The notes: generated by a model from the letters alone, not told the origin. Numbered from the stretch's first letter, positions 1 through 8,748 are shown. The stretch: 64,000 bases of DNA from Pseudomonadota bacterium (GCA_963205315.1 CAUJIO010000008.1:62001-126000), one strand, 5' to 3'. Numbers and translations: made by a program.

Positions 1-483
1 CAATACGCGAAAGCCATGGGCCTGCGCGTCGCCGCCGTCGACGTTTCGGACGAGAAGCTGTCGTTGGCGAAGTCGCTTGGCGCCGAAGTGACCGTCAATG
101 GCGCCGAGACCGATGCCGTTGCGGCTGTGCAGGAAAAGATTGGTGGCTCTCACGCCGCCGTCGTCACGGCCGTTGCCAGCAAGGCCTTTGAACAGGCAAT
201 CCTGATGCTGCGTCCCGGCGGCACCGTCGCCTATATCGGACTGCCCGGCGGCAAGGCGGATGAGATCCGTACATCCATTTCCGCCATCACCAACTGGGAA
301 TTGTCGGTGCGCGGGTCCAACGTCGGCACGCGCCAGGATCTGAACGAGGCTATCGCCTTCGCCACCAACGGCCTTGTGAAAGCAACCATCCGCACCGTGA
401 AACTGGATGAGATCAACACCGTGCTCGATGACATGCGCAAGGGCAAGATCGTTGGCCGCGTCGTGATTGACATGAAGGACTGA
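1..483 (+). CDS. Zinc-dependent alcohol dehydrogenase, C-terminal part (5' truncated by window edge)
   Basis: The reading frame is open from base 1 (QYAKAMGLRVAAVDVSDEKL), so the start lies outside the window. The visible 160 residues are the end of the Rossmann NAD(P)-binding domain and the C-terminal part of a medium-chain dehydrogenase. The QYAKAMG stretch, the acidic residue after the second beta strand (AVDVSD, usual for NAD preference) and GGTVAYIGLPGG are typical of AdhP-type alcohol dehydrogenases. The N-terminal catalytic zinc ligands are not visible, so substrate cannot be judged. It ends 38 bp before the convergent FAD-GcvT gene. Confidence 0.85.
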   Translation, partial: QYAKAMGLRVAAVDVSDEKLSLAKSLGAEVTVNGAETDAVAAVQEKIGGSHAAVVTAVASKAFEQAILMLRPGGTVAYIGLPGGKADEIRTSISAITNWELSVRGSNVGTRQDLNEAIAFATNGLVKATIRTVKLDEINTVLDDMRKGKIVGRVVIDMKD

Positions 484-489
484 GCGTAT

Positions 490-504
490 CGGCCTGCAAG
501 GCCG
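490..504. terminator. Short GC hairpin between convergent genes
   Basis: A perfect 6-bp stem (CGGCCT / AGGCCG) with a 3-base loop lies between the stop of the alcohol dehydrogenase and the stop of the convergent FAD-GcvT gene. There is no T-run on either side, so a terminator role is only suggested by position. Confidence 0.3.
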
Positions 505-521
505 GGGTCCCCACTCTGACA

Positions 522-2939
522 TCAATTCCGCAGTCTCACGCCCTCCGGATCGAAAGGAGGAGCGGAGAGTACGCGCGCAGTGTGGGCCCTGCCGAGAATG
601 GCAACCTGCAGTTCCGTTCCGGCGGCAGCAAGTCCCGCCTTGAGGTAGGCGATGGCCAGTGACTTGCCGACGAAGTAGCCGTAGGCGCCGGAACTCACCT
701 GACCTGCCGGAGTGCCATCGGTCAGGAAGACCGGTTCTCCGCCCGTGGCATCGGCTTCACGCGCATCGATCTCGAGCATCACCATGACATCGCGTGGCGG
801 CTTGCCGGCGATGGCTTGCCAGGCCGTCTTGTTGAGAAAATCCTTGTCGGCCTTGACGAGTTTGCCAAGCCCGCATTCCTGCGGCCAGTATTCGGGGCTG
901 TAGTCGCGACCCCAGCTGCCATAGCCTTTCTCGACTCGCAGGCTCATCAGCGCGCGTGAGCCGACGGGACCCGCGCCCAGTTCGCGGCCCTGGTTGAGTA
1001 AGGCCGTGTAGAGCTTCACCTGATCGGCTTCAGCGCAGTGAAGTTCCCAGCCGAGATCGCCAGTGAAGGACACGCGGATGGCAACGACATCGACGCCCGC
1101 CACGGTGATGCGCTGCGATCGCATGAACGGGAAAGATGTGTTTGAAAGATCGGTGTTGGTTAGGCGTTGCAGGATCTCGCGCGATTTCGGACCCGCCACG
1201 TTGAAGCCGCACATTGACTCCGTCAGCGAACGGAACACGGTTGAGGCAGGCAGGGGAACGGCGCGGAAAAAGCGCTGATGAAAGCGCTCGGCCATGCCGG
1301 AGCCGACGATCATGAACTCGTCCGGCCCGAGCCGCGTCACGGTGAAATCACCGGCAATGCCGCCGCGTTTGCCGATGAGCGGCGTGAGGCAGGAACGGCC
1401 AACTTCGCGCGGCATGCGATTGGCAAAGACGGCGTTGAGCCAGTCTTCCGCGCCGGGGCCTTTCGCTTCGTATTTCGCAAAGTTCGAAATGTCGATGATG
1501 CCGGCGTGCTCGCGCAGCATCAGCGCCTCGCGGCCCACCGGCGCCCACCAGTTCTGCCGGGTGAAGCCAACGGTCTCTTCCCTGGGTTCGCCGTCGGCCG
1601 AGAACCACAGCGGATGTTCCCATCCAAAATTCAGGCCGAAGATGGCGCCCATCTGCCTCTGCAGGTCATAGGCGGGACGGGTGCGCACCGGCCGGCCGGC
1701 CGCGCGTTCTTCAGTCGGAAAATGGATCTTGAACCGGTTCGCATATTGGTCGCGCACCCGCGCCTTGGTGAAGTCGCGGGTGGCCCAATGGCCGAAACGC
1801 GCGAGGTCCCAGCCGAACATGTCGAGCGACGGCTCGCCCTCGATCATCCATTCCGCCGCGAGCTTTCCAAGTCCGCCTGATTGCGAGAAGCCGGGGATGA
1901 TGCCGCAGCAGCAGAAGTAGTTCTTCAGTTCCGGCACTGGCCCGAAGAGCGCCGCACTGTCAGGTGACCAGATCATCGGGCCATTGATGACGCGCTTGAT
2001 GCCGGCCGTTGCCGCAACGGGAATGCGCGTCATGGCGCGCGACACGTTCTCTTCTATGCGCGATAGGTCGTCGGGAAACAGCTCGTGGCCGAAGTCCGCG
2101 GGCGTTCCGTCCTCGGCCCAGAATTTCATGTCTTTCTCATAGGCGCCGATCAGCAGACCCAGCCCTTCCTGGCGGAGATAGTATTCGCCGTCGCGGTCGC
2201 CGATCGACGGCAGGCGGCGGCCGATGGCGGCGATCTCCGGTATCGTCTCGGTAACGAAATACTGGTGCTCGGTGGGGATCAGCGGCAGCGTCAGCCCGGC
2301 CATGGCCGCCACTTCGCGCGCCCAGAGGCCTGCCGCGTTGATGACCCATTGCGTGTGGATGTCGCCTTTGGCCGTGCGGACGATCCAGCTCCCATCGGGC
2401 TGGGCTTCGGTGGCCGTCACCGGCGTGAAGCGGTGGATCTCGGCGCCGCGTTGCCGGGCACCCGCCGCATAGGCCATGGTGACACCGGACGGATCGACAT
2501 TGCCGCCGTCCGGCTCGTACATGATGCAGCGGATGCCATCGAAGTCGGCCAGCGGATGCAGCCGTTCTGCCTCGGCACGGCTCACCTCGTGGAAGTTCAT
2601 GCCGTAGCGCTTCGCCTTGGCGGCCTGCAGCCGCAGCTGATGTTCGCGGGCTTCCGTTTGAGCCAGATAGAGCGAACCGGGCTGGAACACGCCGCAGCCC
2701 TGGCCGGTCTCTTTCTCGAGCTCCTTGTAGAGCGTCATCGTATAGTGCTGCAGCCGGCTGATGTTGGTTGAATCATGCAGGCCGTGGATGCCGGCGGCGG
2801 CATGCCATGTCGAACCGCTGGTGAGTTCGCTGCGCTCCAGCAACACGGCGTCCGTCCAAGCGTGTTTGGCGAGATGATAGAGGATGGAGCAGCCGATGAG
2901 GCCACCGCCGATGACGACGGCCTGGGCATGGGTTCGCAT
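522..2939 (-). CDS. FAD-dependent oxidoreductase fused to GcvT-like domain (dimethylglycine/sarcosine dehydrogenase type)
   Basis: This 805-aa protein has the two-part layout of dimethylglycine and sarcosine dehydrogenases. An N-terminal DAO-type FAD domain opens with a dinucleotide motif (VVIGGGLIGCSILYHLAK, about residues 8-25). It is followed by an FAO-M-like linker and a C-terminal GcvT/aminomethyltransferase half (from about residue 430; note GPKSREILQRLT and SFTGDLGWELH). The family oxidatively demethylates N-methyl amino acids and passes the C1 unit to tetrahydrofolate. The start ATG overlaps the TGA of the upstream MttB-family gene (TGATG), indicating translational coupling. A paralogue lies at 61695-64000. 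The exact substrate (dimethylglycine, sarcosine or another N-methyl amine) cannot be read from sequence. Confidence 0.88.
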   Translation of the reverse strand: MRTHAQAVVIGGGLIGCSILYHLAKHAWTDAVLLERSELTSGSTWHAAAGIHGLHDSTNISRLQHYTMTLYKELEKETGQGCGVFQPGSLYLAQTEAREHQLRLQAAKAKRYGMNFHEVSRAEAERLHPLADFDGIRCIMYEPDGGNVDPSGVTMAYAAGARQRGAEIHRFTPVTATEAQPDGSWIVRTAKGDIHTQWVINAAGLWAREVAAMAGLTLPLIPTEHQYFVTETIPEIAAIGRRLPSIGDRDGEYYLRQEGLGLLIGAYEKDMKFWAEDGTPADFGHELFPDDLSRIEENVSRAMTRIPVAATAGIKRVINGPMIWSPDSAALFGPVPELKNYFCCCGIIPGFSQSGGLGKLAAEWMIEGEPSLDMFGWDLARFGHWATRDFTKARVRDQYANRFKIHFPTEERAAGRPVRTRPAYDLQRQMGAIFGLNFGWEHPLWFSADGEPREETVGFTRQNWWAPVGREALMLREHAGIIDISNFAKYEAKGPGAEDWLNAVFANRMPREVGRSCLTPLIGKRGGIAGDFTVTRLGPDEFMIVGSGMAERFHQRFFRAVPLPASTVFRSLTESMCGFNVAGPKSREILQRLTNTDLSNTSFPFMRSQRITVAGVDVVAIRVSFTGDLGWELHCAEADQVKLYTALLNQGRELGAGPVGSRALMSLRVEKGYGSWGRDYSPEYWPQECGLGKLVKADKDFLNKTAWQAIAGKPPRDVMVMLEIDAREADATGGEPVFLTDGTPAGQVSSGAYGYFVGKSLAIAYLKAGLAAAGTELQVAILGRAHTARVLSAPPFDPEGVRLRN

Positions 2940-4477
2940 CAGGGTTCTCCTCCTCCGATTTCGGCGCGCCGGCGCGCGACATAGTCATCAAGTTCCTCGC
3001 GAATGGCGGGGTCCGTGGCCGGCTCCTCGTATTCTTTCAGTGCCTGTTGCCACAGGGAGGTGGCGCGCTCCAGGGCGTCGCGCGAGCCCGAGGCTTCCCA
3101 CGCCCCGTGATTCTGCCAGTCTGACAGCATGGGCCGGTAGAACGCCGACTCGTAGCGCGACATGGTGTGTTCGGCCCCGAAGAAGTGCCCGCCCGCCGGA
3201 ACCGACTTGATGGCCTCGAACCCGAGGTCGTCCTCGCTGAAGGACAGGGGTTGCAGGAACTCCATCATGTTCTGCAGGATCTCAACGTCGAGGATCAGCT
3301 TTTCGTAGGACGCGGTCAGGCCGCCCTCGAGCCAGCCCGCCGCGTGATAGATCATGTTGGCGCCGCCCAGCACCGCGCCCCAGGTCGCCATGCCGGTTTC
3401 ATAGGTCGCCTGAAGGTCGACGGCATTCGACGCATTGGAATTCGAACTGCGATAGGGCAGGCCATAGCGCCTGGCCAGTTGGCCGCCGATGACGTTGGCC
3501 TTGGTGTTTTCCGGCGTGCCGAAGGCGGGAGCGCCTGAGCGCATGTCGACATTCGAAGTGAAGCCGCCATACATGACGGGCGTTCCAGGATTGATCAGCT
3601 GGGTGAGCGCCACGCCGAACAGGGCTTCGGCATTTTGCTGCGCCAGTGCGGCGGCGAGCGTCACGGGCGTCATCGCGCCCATCAACGTGAAGGGCGTGAC
3701 GGTCACCGGCTGGCCGTGCTCCGCCATCACGGTCAGGCCGTCGGTCATGGCGTCGTCGAGCAGGCGCGGCGAGTTGACCGAGATGATGGTGATGACGCCG
3801 GGGGAAGCCCGCATCTGTTCGAGCGTGTGGCCACGCGCAATAGCCATCATCTTGATTCCATCAAGTGCCCGGCCCCGGCCGATGGCCGTGCAGTGAAAAC
3901 AGCGGTCACTCAGTGTGAGATTGGCGCGATAGGTGTCGAGGTGGCGTGAATTGGCGGGAAGCTCCATCGGTGCCACAACCTGGTTGCCGATGATGTGAAT
4001 GGCATTGAAGTGATGCGCCAGCCGGATGAAGTTCTGATAGTCGGTGAGATTGCCCGGCCTTCGGCCGTTGACGCGGTCATGCACATTGGGCGGGCCCGCG
4101 ACAAGTCCAAAGGTGAGCGCCTTGCCACCAAGTGTGAGCACTTTCGCCGGATTGCGGCTGGTCAGCGTGAACGACGCCGGCGCCTGCTTGATGGCCTGCA
4201 TGATCAGGCTCTCATCCGCGCGGATGATGCGTTCGCCCCGGTCAACGATGGCGCCCGCCTGTTCGAACAGGTCCATCACCTTCTCGCTCATCACCTTGAT
4301 GCCGAGTTCCGACAGGATGCGCATCGACGTGCGGTGCAACGATTGAAGCTGCTCGCCGTTCAGGATTTCGAGAGGCGCGTAGGCGTTGATGACGCCACGC
4401 CACGGAAGTTGCGGAATTGCACCGCTGCTGCGGCCGGCGCGTGCCTTGCGTCCTCCGCCCCGTCCTTCATTGCTCAT
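2939..4477 (-). CDS. Trimethylamine methyltransferase (MttB) family protein, non-pyrrolysine type
   Basis: A 512-aa member of the MttB superfamily (COG5598), recognisable by HAAGWLEGGLTASYEKLILD and the NVIGGQLARRYGLPYRSS block, which recur in the paralogue at 49500-51077. True trimethylamine methyltransferases carry an in-frame amber codon read as pyrrolysine. This gene is uninterrupted, so it belongs to the non-Pyl group, of which MtgB is a glycine betaine:corrinoid methyltransferase. An Arg/Gly-rich N-terminal stretch (GRGGGRKARAGRSSG) precedes the conserved domain. It is the first gene of a two-gene unit with the FAD-GcvT enzyme (1-bp overlap). No corrinoid protein gene is nearby. Substrate and methyl acceptor are unknown; a quaternary amine is my inference. 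Confidence 0.88.
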   Translation of the reverse strand: MSNEGRGGGRKARAGRSSGAIPQLPWRGVINAYAPLEILNGEQLQSLHRTSMRILSELGIKVMSEKVMDLFEQAGAIVDRGERIIRADESLIMQAIKQAPASFTLTSRNPAKVLTLGGKALTFGLVAGPPNVHDRVNGRRPGNLTDYQNFIRLAHHFNAIHIIGNQVVAPMELPANSRHLDTYRANLTLSDRCFHCTAIGRGRALDGIKMMAIARGHTLEQMRASPGVITIISVNSPRLLDDAMTDGLTVMAEHGQPVTVTPFTLMGAMTPVTLAAALAQQNAEALFGVALTQLINPGTPVMYGGFTSNVDMRSGAPAFGTPENTKANVIGGQLARRYGLPYRSSNSNASNAVDLQATYETGMATWGAVLGGANMIYHAAGWLEGGLTASYEKLILDVEILQNMMEFLQPLSFSEDDLGFEAIKSVPAGGHFFGAEHTMSRYESAFYRPMLSDWQNHGAWEASGSRDALERATSLWQQALKEYEEPATDPAIREELDDYVARRRAEIGGGEP

Positions 4478-4675
4478 GCCGCCGGTCCTGTGAAATGGAT
4501 GGTCAAGCTTAGCGCAACCCGCCGCGATCGGAACCGGAATCTGCCAACCCGTCTCGGAATGCGGTTGCGTTCGGCATGGGCCATGACGTGCAGTTCTAGA
4601 AGGAGTGTTTTCCGCGCAGCGGCCAGCGCAAGGACGTTGTCCCGCTGCAGAACGCTCAAGCCAGGCGGAACGGCT
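4478..4675. other. Intergenic region upstream of the mttB-like gene
   Basis: About 198 bp separate the mttB-like start from the end of the M20 amidohydrolase on the same strand. It should carry the promoter of the mttB/FAD-GcvT unit. A short palindrome TTCTAGAA occurs near 4594. I see no convincing RNA gene or riboswitch. A short minus-strand frame running across it looks accidental. Confidence 0.4.
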
Positions 4676-5824
4676 TCACGCAACAGGCAGCCGCCGCCGC
4701 GCAATGGCAACGTGAACATTCATGCCGTGGAGCAGGGCGTCATCGTTGAAGTCGTAGGACGGATTGTGCAGAGGTGCCGAGGCTTCCCCGTTGCCGATAA
4801 ACAGGAAGCAGCCCGGCACATGGCTGAGGAACTGCGCAAAGTCCTCAGATCCCGTCATGGGCTCGCAGTCGTTTCCCACGCGGGCGGACAAGGGGGCACA
4901 GGCCGACAAGGCGTCTCGCGTGAGTTCGGGATCGTTGAGCAGAGGCACAAATTCGCGGGTGTAGGTCACGTCGCTTTCGATGGCATGCTGAAGCGCGTTT
5001 CCGGCCACGATCCGGCGCATTTCCTTCTCGATCATGGCGGAGACTTCAGGGCGGAAGCTGCGGGCGTCTCCCTTGATTCGCGCTTCACCGGGAAGCGCAT
5101 TTCGCGTGCCGTCGGTCAGTAATTCGGTCACCGACACGACGGCCACATCGGCGGGGCTGAGGCGACGGGCGACGATGGTTTGCAGGTCCATGACGAGGGC
5201 GCACGCCGGAACCAATACTTCGCGCCCCCACTGGGGGCGTGCGGCATGTCCACCCTGGCCTTTCAGGACGATCTCGAAATTGTCTTCTGCCGCCATAACG
5301 GCGCCGGGGCGTGATTCAACATGGCCGATGGGGAGGCCAGGCATGTTATGCAGGCCGTAAATCTCTTCAAATGGAAAACGGGTGAGAAGGCCGTCGTTGA
5401 GCATGGCAAGTGCGCCGCGGCCCCATTCCTCGGCCGGCTGGAAGATGAAGCGAATGGTGCCATCAAATCCGCCGTCTTCTGCCAGGGTCCGGGCTGCGCC
5501 AAGCAACATCGTGGTATGCCCGTCATGTCCACAGGCATGCATGGTTCCAGGAGTGCGCGACTTCCACTCCGTGTTGCCAGTTTCCGCAATGCGCAAGGCG
5601 TCCATGTCGGCACGAAGCGCGATGGCCCGGTTCGACTTGCCTGCCTTCAATGTGCCGACGACGCCCGTACCTCCGATACCTTCTGCGACGTCCAGCCCGA
5701 AGCTGCGCAATGTCTCCGCCACGAAAGCCGCCGTGCGCTTTTCTTCAAATCCGAATTCCGGATGCTGGTGCAAGTCGCGCCGCCATGCCACCAACTGCTG
5801 CTGCAAGTCTGAATGAGACGTCAT
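4676..5824 (-). CDS. M20D family amidohydrolase (hippurate hydrolase-like)
   Basis: A 382-aa metal-dependent amidohydrolase of the M20D/HipO type (hippurate, N-acyl- or N-carbamoyl-amino acid hydrolases). Metal-site and catalytic motifs are intact: LRADMDAL, HACGHDGHTTMLLGAA, the Glu-Glu pair in FQPAEEWGRGA, GLHNMPGLP and the C-terminal MTGSEDFAQFL. The interior lid/dimerisation domain contains GGHAARPQWG. Its ATG overlaps the 3' end of the upstream diaminopropionate ammonia-lyase gene by 4 bp, so the pair is probably translated together. The E. coli yge cluster also places an M20 hydrolase (ygeY) beside ygeX/dpaL. Soluble cytoplasmic enzyme; the physiological substrate is unknown, but an N-acylated diamino acid would suit the partner. 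Confidence 0.87.
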   Translation of the reverse strand: MTSHSDLQQQLVAWRRDLHQHPEFGFEEKRTAAFVAETLRSFGLDVAEGIGGTGVVGTLKAGKSNRAIALRADMDALRIAETGNTEWKSRTPGTMHACGHDGHTTMLLGAARTLAEDGGFDGTIRFIFQPAEEWGRGALAMLNDGLLTRFPFEEIYGLHNMPGLPIGHVESRPGAVMAAEDNFEIVLKGQGGHAARPQWGREVLVPACALVMDLQTIVARRLSPADVAVVSVTELLTDGTRNALPGEARIKGDARSFRPEVSAMIEKEMRRIVAGNALQHAIESDVTYTREFVPLLNDPELTRDALSACAPLSARVGNDCEPMTGSEDFAQFLSHVPGCFLFIGNGEASAPLHNPSYDFNDDALLHGMNVHVAIARRRLPVA

Positions 5825-7020
5825 GTTGATTGCCCCTCCATCACCTCGGGGGCTGTCGCCCCGACAATGTCGTGATACATGCCCGGGTCAGTCGCACCCT
5901 CGGTGTTGATGACGAGGACGCGCGATTGTTTTCCGAGCCCGATGTTTTGTGCGGTCTCCCGATCGTTCACTGCGGCTAGCAACCCTGCGAGTCCGGCGCC
6001 GCCGCTTTCGCCGGCCACGATGGCGGGGTCGCCGTTTTCGGGCCGGGCGAGCAGGCGCATCACTGCGATGGCCTCATCGTCCTCTATGGTCATGAATCCA
6101 TCCGAAACGCGTTCCAGAATTCGGAAAGCCACCATTGATGGTTCGTAGCATTCCAGCATGGCCATTACTGTCGGGAATGATTCCGCGATCTTGTGGGCTT
6201 GACCTGTTTGCGCGCTCTCGAACAGGCAGGCCGCACGGGAGGGCTCGACGATAGTGACATGCGGACGCCTGTTCCCCAGCTGAGTGAACATATGGCCTGC
6301 CACGCCTGCAGCAAATCCGCCAACGCCGGCCTGCAGGAACACGTGGGTCGGAGGCTGGTCCAGCGCGTTCAGGGCTTCGCGCACTAGAAGGGTGTAGCCT
6401 TGCATGACAAGCGAGGGGATGCGTTCATAGCCGTGCCACGATGTGTCGGACAGGACTGTCCAGTTTTCACGTGCTGCAACGCGTGCGGCCTCCGCGACGG
6501 AATCGTCATAGTTACCGGATACGCGCACCATCTGTGCGCCGAACTTCGCTATGGCCGCAATGCGGGCATCGCTCACCCCCGCATGCACGAAGATCACGGC
6601 CCTTGCTCCCATCATCTGCGCGCCTTGCGCCACCGAACGGCCGTGATTGCCATCGGTGGCGCAAGCGAAGGTCAGGCTGGATGCAATGCCGCGCACGGCA
6701 GGCGATGAAAGTTCGGACACCGGTACAGCCCGGCCTAGTCTGCGCGTGGCCTCTTCCTTCACAAGCTTCATCAGCGCGAATGCGCCGCCCAAGGCCTTGA
6801 AGCTGCCGAGGCCAAGGCGGAAGCCTTCGTCCTTCACGTGCAGCGCCGCAAGGCCAAGACGATTCGCCAGCGCAGGCAGGCTGTGCAGCGGCGTTGTATC
6901 ATTGCCGGCACGCACCGCATGGAAGCAGGCAACCTCGTCGGCGGCTGCCGTGTCGAGGTACACGGCATCCTGGGGCAACAGCGCATCACCGTGGCGGGGG
7001 AGGGTATTTTTCAGGTACAT
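5821..7020 (-). CDS. dpaL: Diaminopropionate ammonia-lyase
   Basis: A PLP enzyme of fold type II that converts 2,3-diaminopropionate to pyruvate and ammonia. The chosen ATG at 7020 (MYLKNTLPRHGD) gives 399 aa, close to the family length of about 400; the frame stays open to 7122 but the extra residues lack family character. The PLP lysine lies in GLGSFKALGG (Lys75 by this start) and the catalytic Asp in CATDGNHGRS. A glycine-rich phosphate loop is present (GESGGAGLAG). It overlaps the following M20 gene by 4 bp and is divergent from an AsnC-family regulator 71 bp away, which is the obvious candidate controller. Confidence 0.9.
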   Translation of the reverse strand: MYLKNTLPRHGDALLPQDAVYLDTAAADEVACFHAVRAGNDTTPLHSLPALANRLGLAALHVKDEGFRLGLGSFKALGGAFALMKLVKEEATRRLGRAVPVSELSSPAVRGIASSLTFACATDGNHGRSVAQGAQMMGARAVIFVHAGVSDARIAAIAKFGAQMVRVSGNYDDSVAEAARVAARENWTVLSDTSWHGYERIPSLVMQGYTLLVREALNALDQPPTHVFLQAGVGGFAAGVAGHMFTQLGNRRPHVTIVEPSRAACLFESAQTGQAHKIAESFPTVMAMLECYEPSMVAFRILERVSDGFMTIEDDEAIAVMRLLARPENGDPAIVAGESGGAGLAGLLAAVNDRETAQNIGLGKQSRVLVINTEGATDPGMYHDIVGATAPEVMEGQST

Positions 7021-7071
7021 TGGACAGCAATAGTCAATACGAGGCGAGAAAGGCGCTGTATTTTGATACCC

Positions 7072-7081
7072 ATTATGTAAT
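7072..7081. promoter_or_regulatory. AT-rich dyad in the dpaL / AsnC-regulator divergent region
   Basis: The sequence ATTATGTAAT (ATTA / TAAT arms) sits in the 71-bp divergent spacer, 10 bp before the regulator start. Lrp/AsnC proteins bind AT-rich imperfect dyads, so it may be an autoregulatory site. It could equally be part of a -10 region. The evidence is position and symmetry only. Confidence 0.35.
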
Positions 7082-7091
7082 TTTGTTGCGT

Positions 7092-7553
7092 ATGGCTGAC
7101 ATCGACGATTTCGACCGGGCAATTCTGCGCATCCTGCAAGTGGACGCCCGTACGCCGCAACGGGAAATTGGCAAGGCCGTGAACCTGTCGGCCCCCGCGG
7201 TGCAACGGCGTATCAAGCGCATGGAAGAGCAAGGTGTGATCGCCGCCACCGTGGCACAGGTCGCGCCCGAGGCCGTCGGCCTGCCCGTGACGATTGTTGT
7301 CGAGGTGGAGCTTGTGAGCGAAACGCTGCAAGACATCGACGAAATGAAACACCGCTTCAGATCCGCCCCGGAAGTGCAGCAATCTTACTACGTTACCGGA
7401 GATGCGGATTTTGTCCTGGTGCTCGTCGTGGAAAACATGACCGCCTACGAGGATTTCACCCGCCGGCATTTCTTTCAGCACGGCAACGTCAAGAAGTTCC
7501 GGACATTTGTTTCGATGGATACCGTCAAGCGGGGAACTCTGGTCAAACTCTGA
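7092..7553 (+). CDS. Lrp/AsnC family transcriptional regulator
   Basis: This 153-aa protein starts at MADIDDFDRAILRILQ, the standard Lrp N-terminus; the upstream in-frame extension is antisense to dpaL and was discarded. An N-terminal helix-turn-helix (about residues 5-60, with REIGKAVNLSAPAVQRRIKRME) is followed by the RAM ligand-binding and oligomerisation domain (about 65-150, YYVTGDADFVLVLVV). It is transcribed divergently from dpaL and the coupled M20 amidohydrolase, which suggests amino-acid-responsive control of that operon. The effector is unknown. Confidence 0.92.
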   Translation: MADIDDFDRAILRILQVDARTPQREIGKAVNLSAPAVQRRIKRMEEQGVIAATVAQVAPEAVGLPVTIVVEVELVSETLQDIDEMKHRFRSAPEVQQSYYVTGDADFVLVLVVENMTAYEDFTRRHFFQHGNVKKFRTFVSMDTVKRGTLVKL

Positions 7554-7658
7554 ACTCTTGGACGTCTCGCGATGACGCCATCATTCAAGAAGCGTCACGC
7601 CCGCAATGTCGTGCCTTTCCCAATTGAGTGGCCGCGCAGCCTGCGCTAAACCCTGGCC

Positions 7659-8684
7659 ATGACCAACAACTCGCCGCGCTCCGTGGCGCGCGGCAAAGTC
7701 TTCGCCGTTGCGCCCATGATGGACTGGACCGACCGGCATTGCCGGATGTTCCACCGTCAGATCACGCGCCATGCGCTGCTTTACACGGAAATGGTAACGG
7801 CGATGGCCATCCGCCATGGCGACCGTCAGCGGCTGCTGGGGTTCGACCAGCGCGAACAGCCCCTGGCCCTGCAGATTGGCGGCAGCGAACCTGCAAGCCT
7901 GGCGGAAGCGTCGAGATGGGGTGAGGATTTCGGTTACGGCGAAATCAACCTCAATGTGGGCTGTCCGTCGGACCGTGTGCAGGAGGGGCGGTTCGGCGCC
8001 TGCCTGATGGCCGAGCCTGCACTGGTGCGCGATTGTATCGGCGCCATGCGCGATGCGGTGTCTGTTCCCGTCACCGTCAAGTGCCGCATCGGCATCGACG
8101 ATCAGGATGACGAAGAGGATTTCGACCGCTTTATCGAAACCGTGAGCCAGTCGGGCTGCACCACATTCATCGTCCATGCCCGCAAGGCCTGGCTGAAGGG
8201 GCTGTCACCGAAGGAAAACCGGGACATTCCGCCCCTCAATTATCATCGAGTATACCGGCTGAAGCAGAACCGGCCTGGACTCAACATCATCATCAATGGC
8301 GGCATCAATACGCTGGACGAGGCGGAGGCGCACCTCCCCCATGTTGACGGCGTGATGCTCGGCCGGGCGGCCTATCACACACCCTGGATCCTCAATGAGG
8401 TCGATCGCCGTATCTACGGCTGCACGGATGAACCCGCCGCATCGCCGCTGGAGATCGTCGAGCGGATGAAGCCCTATATTTCCGAACAGCTGGCACGCGG
8501 TGTCTGGCTTCAGCACATCACGCGGCACATGATGGGCCTGTTTTCCGGTCTTCCCGGCGGCCGGCTGTGGCGGCGGGTGCTGTCGGAGCAGGCCTGCCGG
8601 CCCGGAGCCGGGCTCGACGTGCTGGAGCGGGCGGCAGCCGAAATCGCCTCGCGTCTGCAAGCACCGGCCCTGGCGGCGGAATAG
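7659..8684 (+). CDS. dusA: tRNA-dihydrouridine(20/20a) synthase DusA
   Basis: A 341-aa FMN- and NADPH-dependent enzyme that reduces uridine to dihydrouridine in the tRNA D-loop. The N-terminal TIM barrel starts with VAPMMDWTDRHCRMFHRQIT, the DusA signature. The catalytic Cys lies in NVGCPSDRVQEGRFGACLM. FMN-phosphate contacts are suggested by IINGGINTLDEA and GVMLGRAAYHTPW. A C-terminal helical tRNA-binding domain completes the protein, and the length matches DusA rather than DusB or DusC. It is monocistronic in appearance, with a GC-rich dyad after its stop. Confidence 0.95.
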   Translation: MTNNSPRSVARGKVFAVAPMMDWTDRHCRMFHRQITRHALLYTEMVTAMAIRHGDRQRLLGFDQREQPLALQIGGSEPASLAEASRWGEDFGYGEINLNVGCPSDRVQEGRFGACLMAEPALVRDCIGAMRDAVSVPVTVKCRIGIDDQDDEEDFDRFIETVSQSGCTTFIVHARKAWLKGLSPKENRDIPPLNYHRVYRLKQNRPGLNIIINGGINTLDEAEAHLPHVDGVMLGRAAYHTPWILNEVDRRIYGCTDEPAASPLEIVERMKPYISEQLARGVWLQHITRHMMGLFSGLPGGRLWRRVLSEQACRPGAGLDVLERAAAEIASRLQAPALAAE

Positions 8685-8697
8685 TGACTTGCCGTCA

Positions 8698-8729
8698 GCC
8701 CCCGGTCTGGTGTTAAACGGGCCGGGGCC
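8698..8729 (+). terminator. GC-rich imperfect dyad after dusA
   Basis: An imperfect inverted repeat (GCCCCCGG ... CCGGGGCC with an AT-containing loop) lies just after the dusA stop and ends about 20 bp before the outer-membrane protein gene. It lacks a downstream T-run, so it may be a weak terminator or a 5' leader structure for the next gene. Confidence 0.35.
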
Positions 8730-8748
8730 TTGAAACGGGCGGATCAGG

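Noticed and set aside
2939-4477. Pyrrolysine-containing trimethylamine methyltransferase
   Set aside because: Both MttB homologues read through without an in-frame amber codon, and no pylTSBCD genes are seen, so they are the non-Pyl type.
4474-4719. Short minus-strand frame between the mttB-like and M20 genes
   Set aside because: It begins inside the M20 gene, overlaps the start of the mttB-like gene and has no recognisable features.
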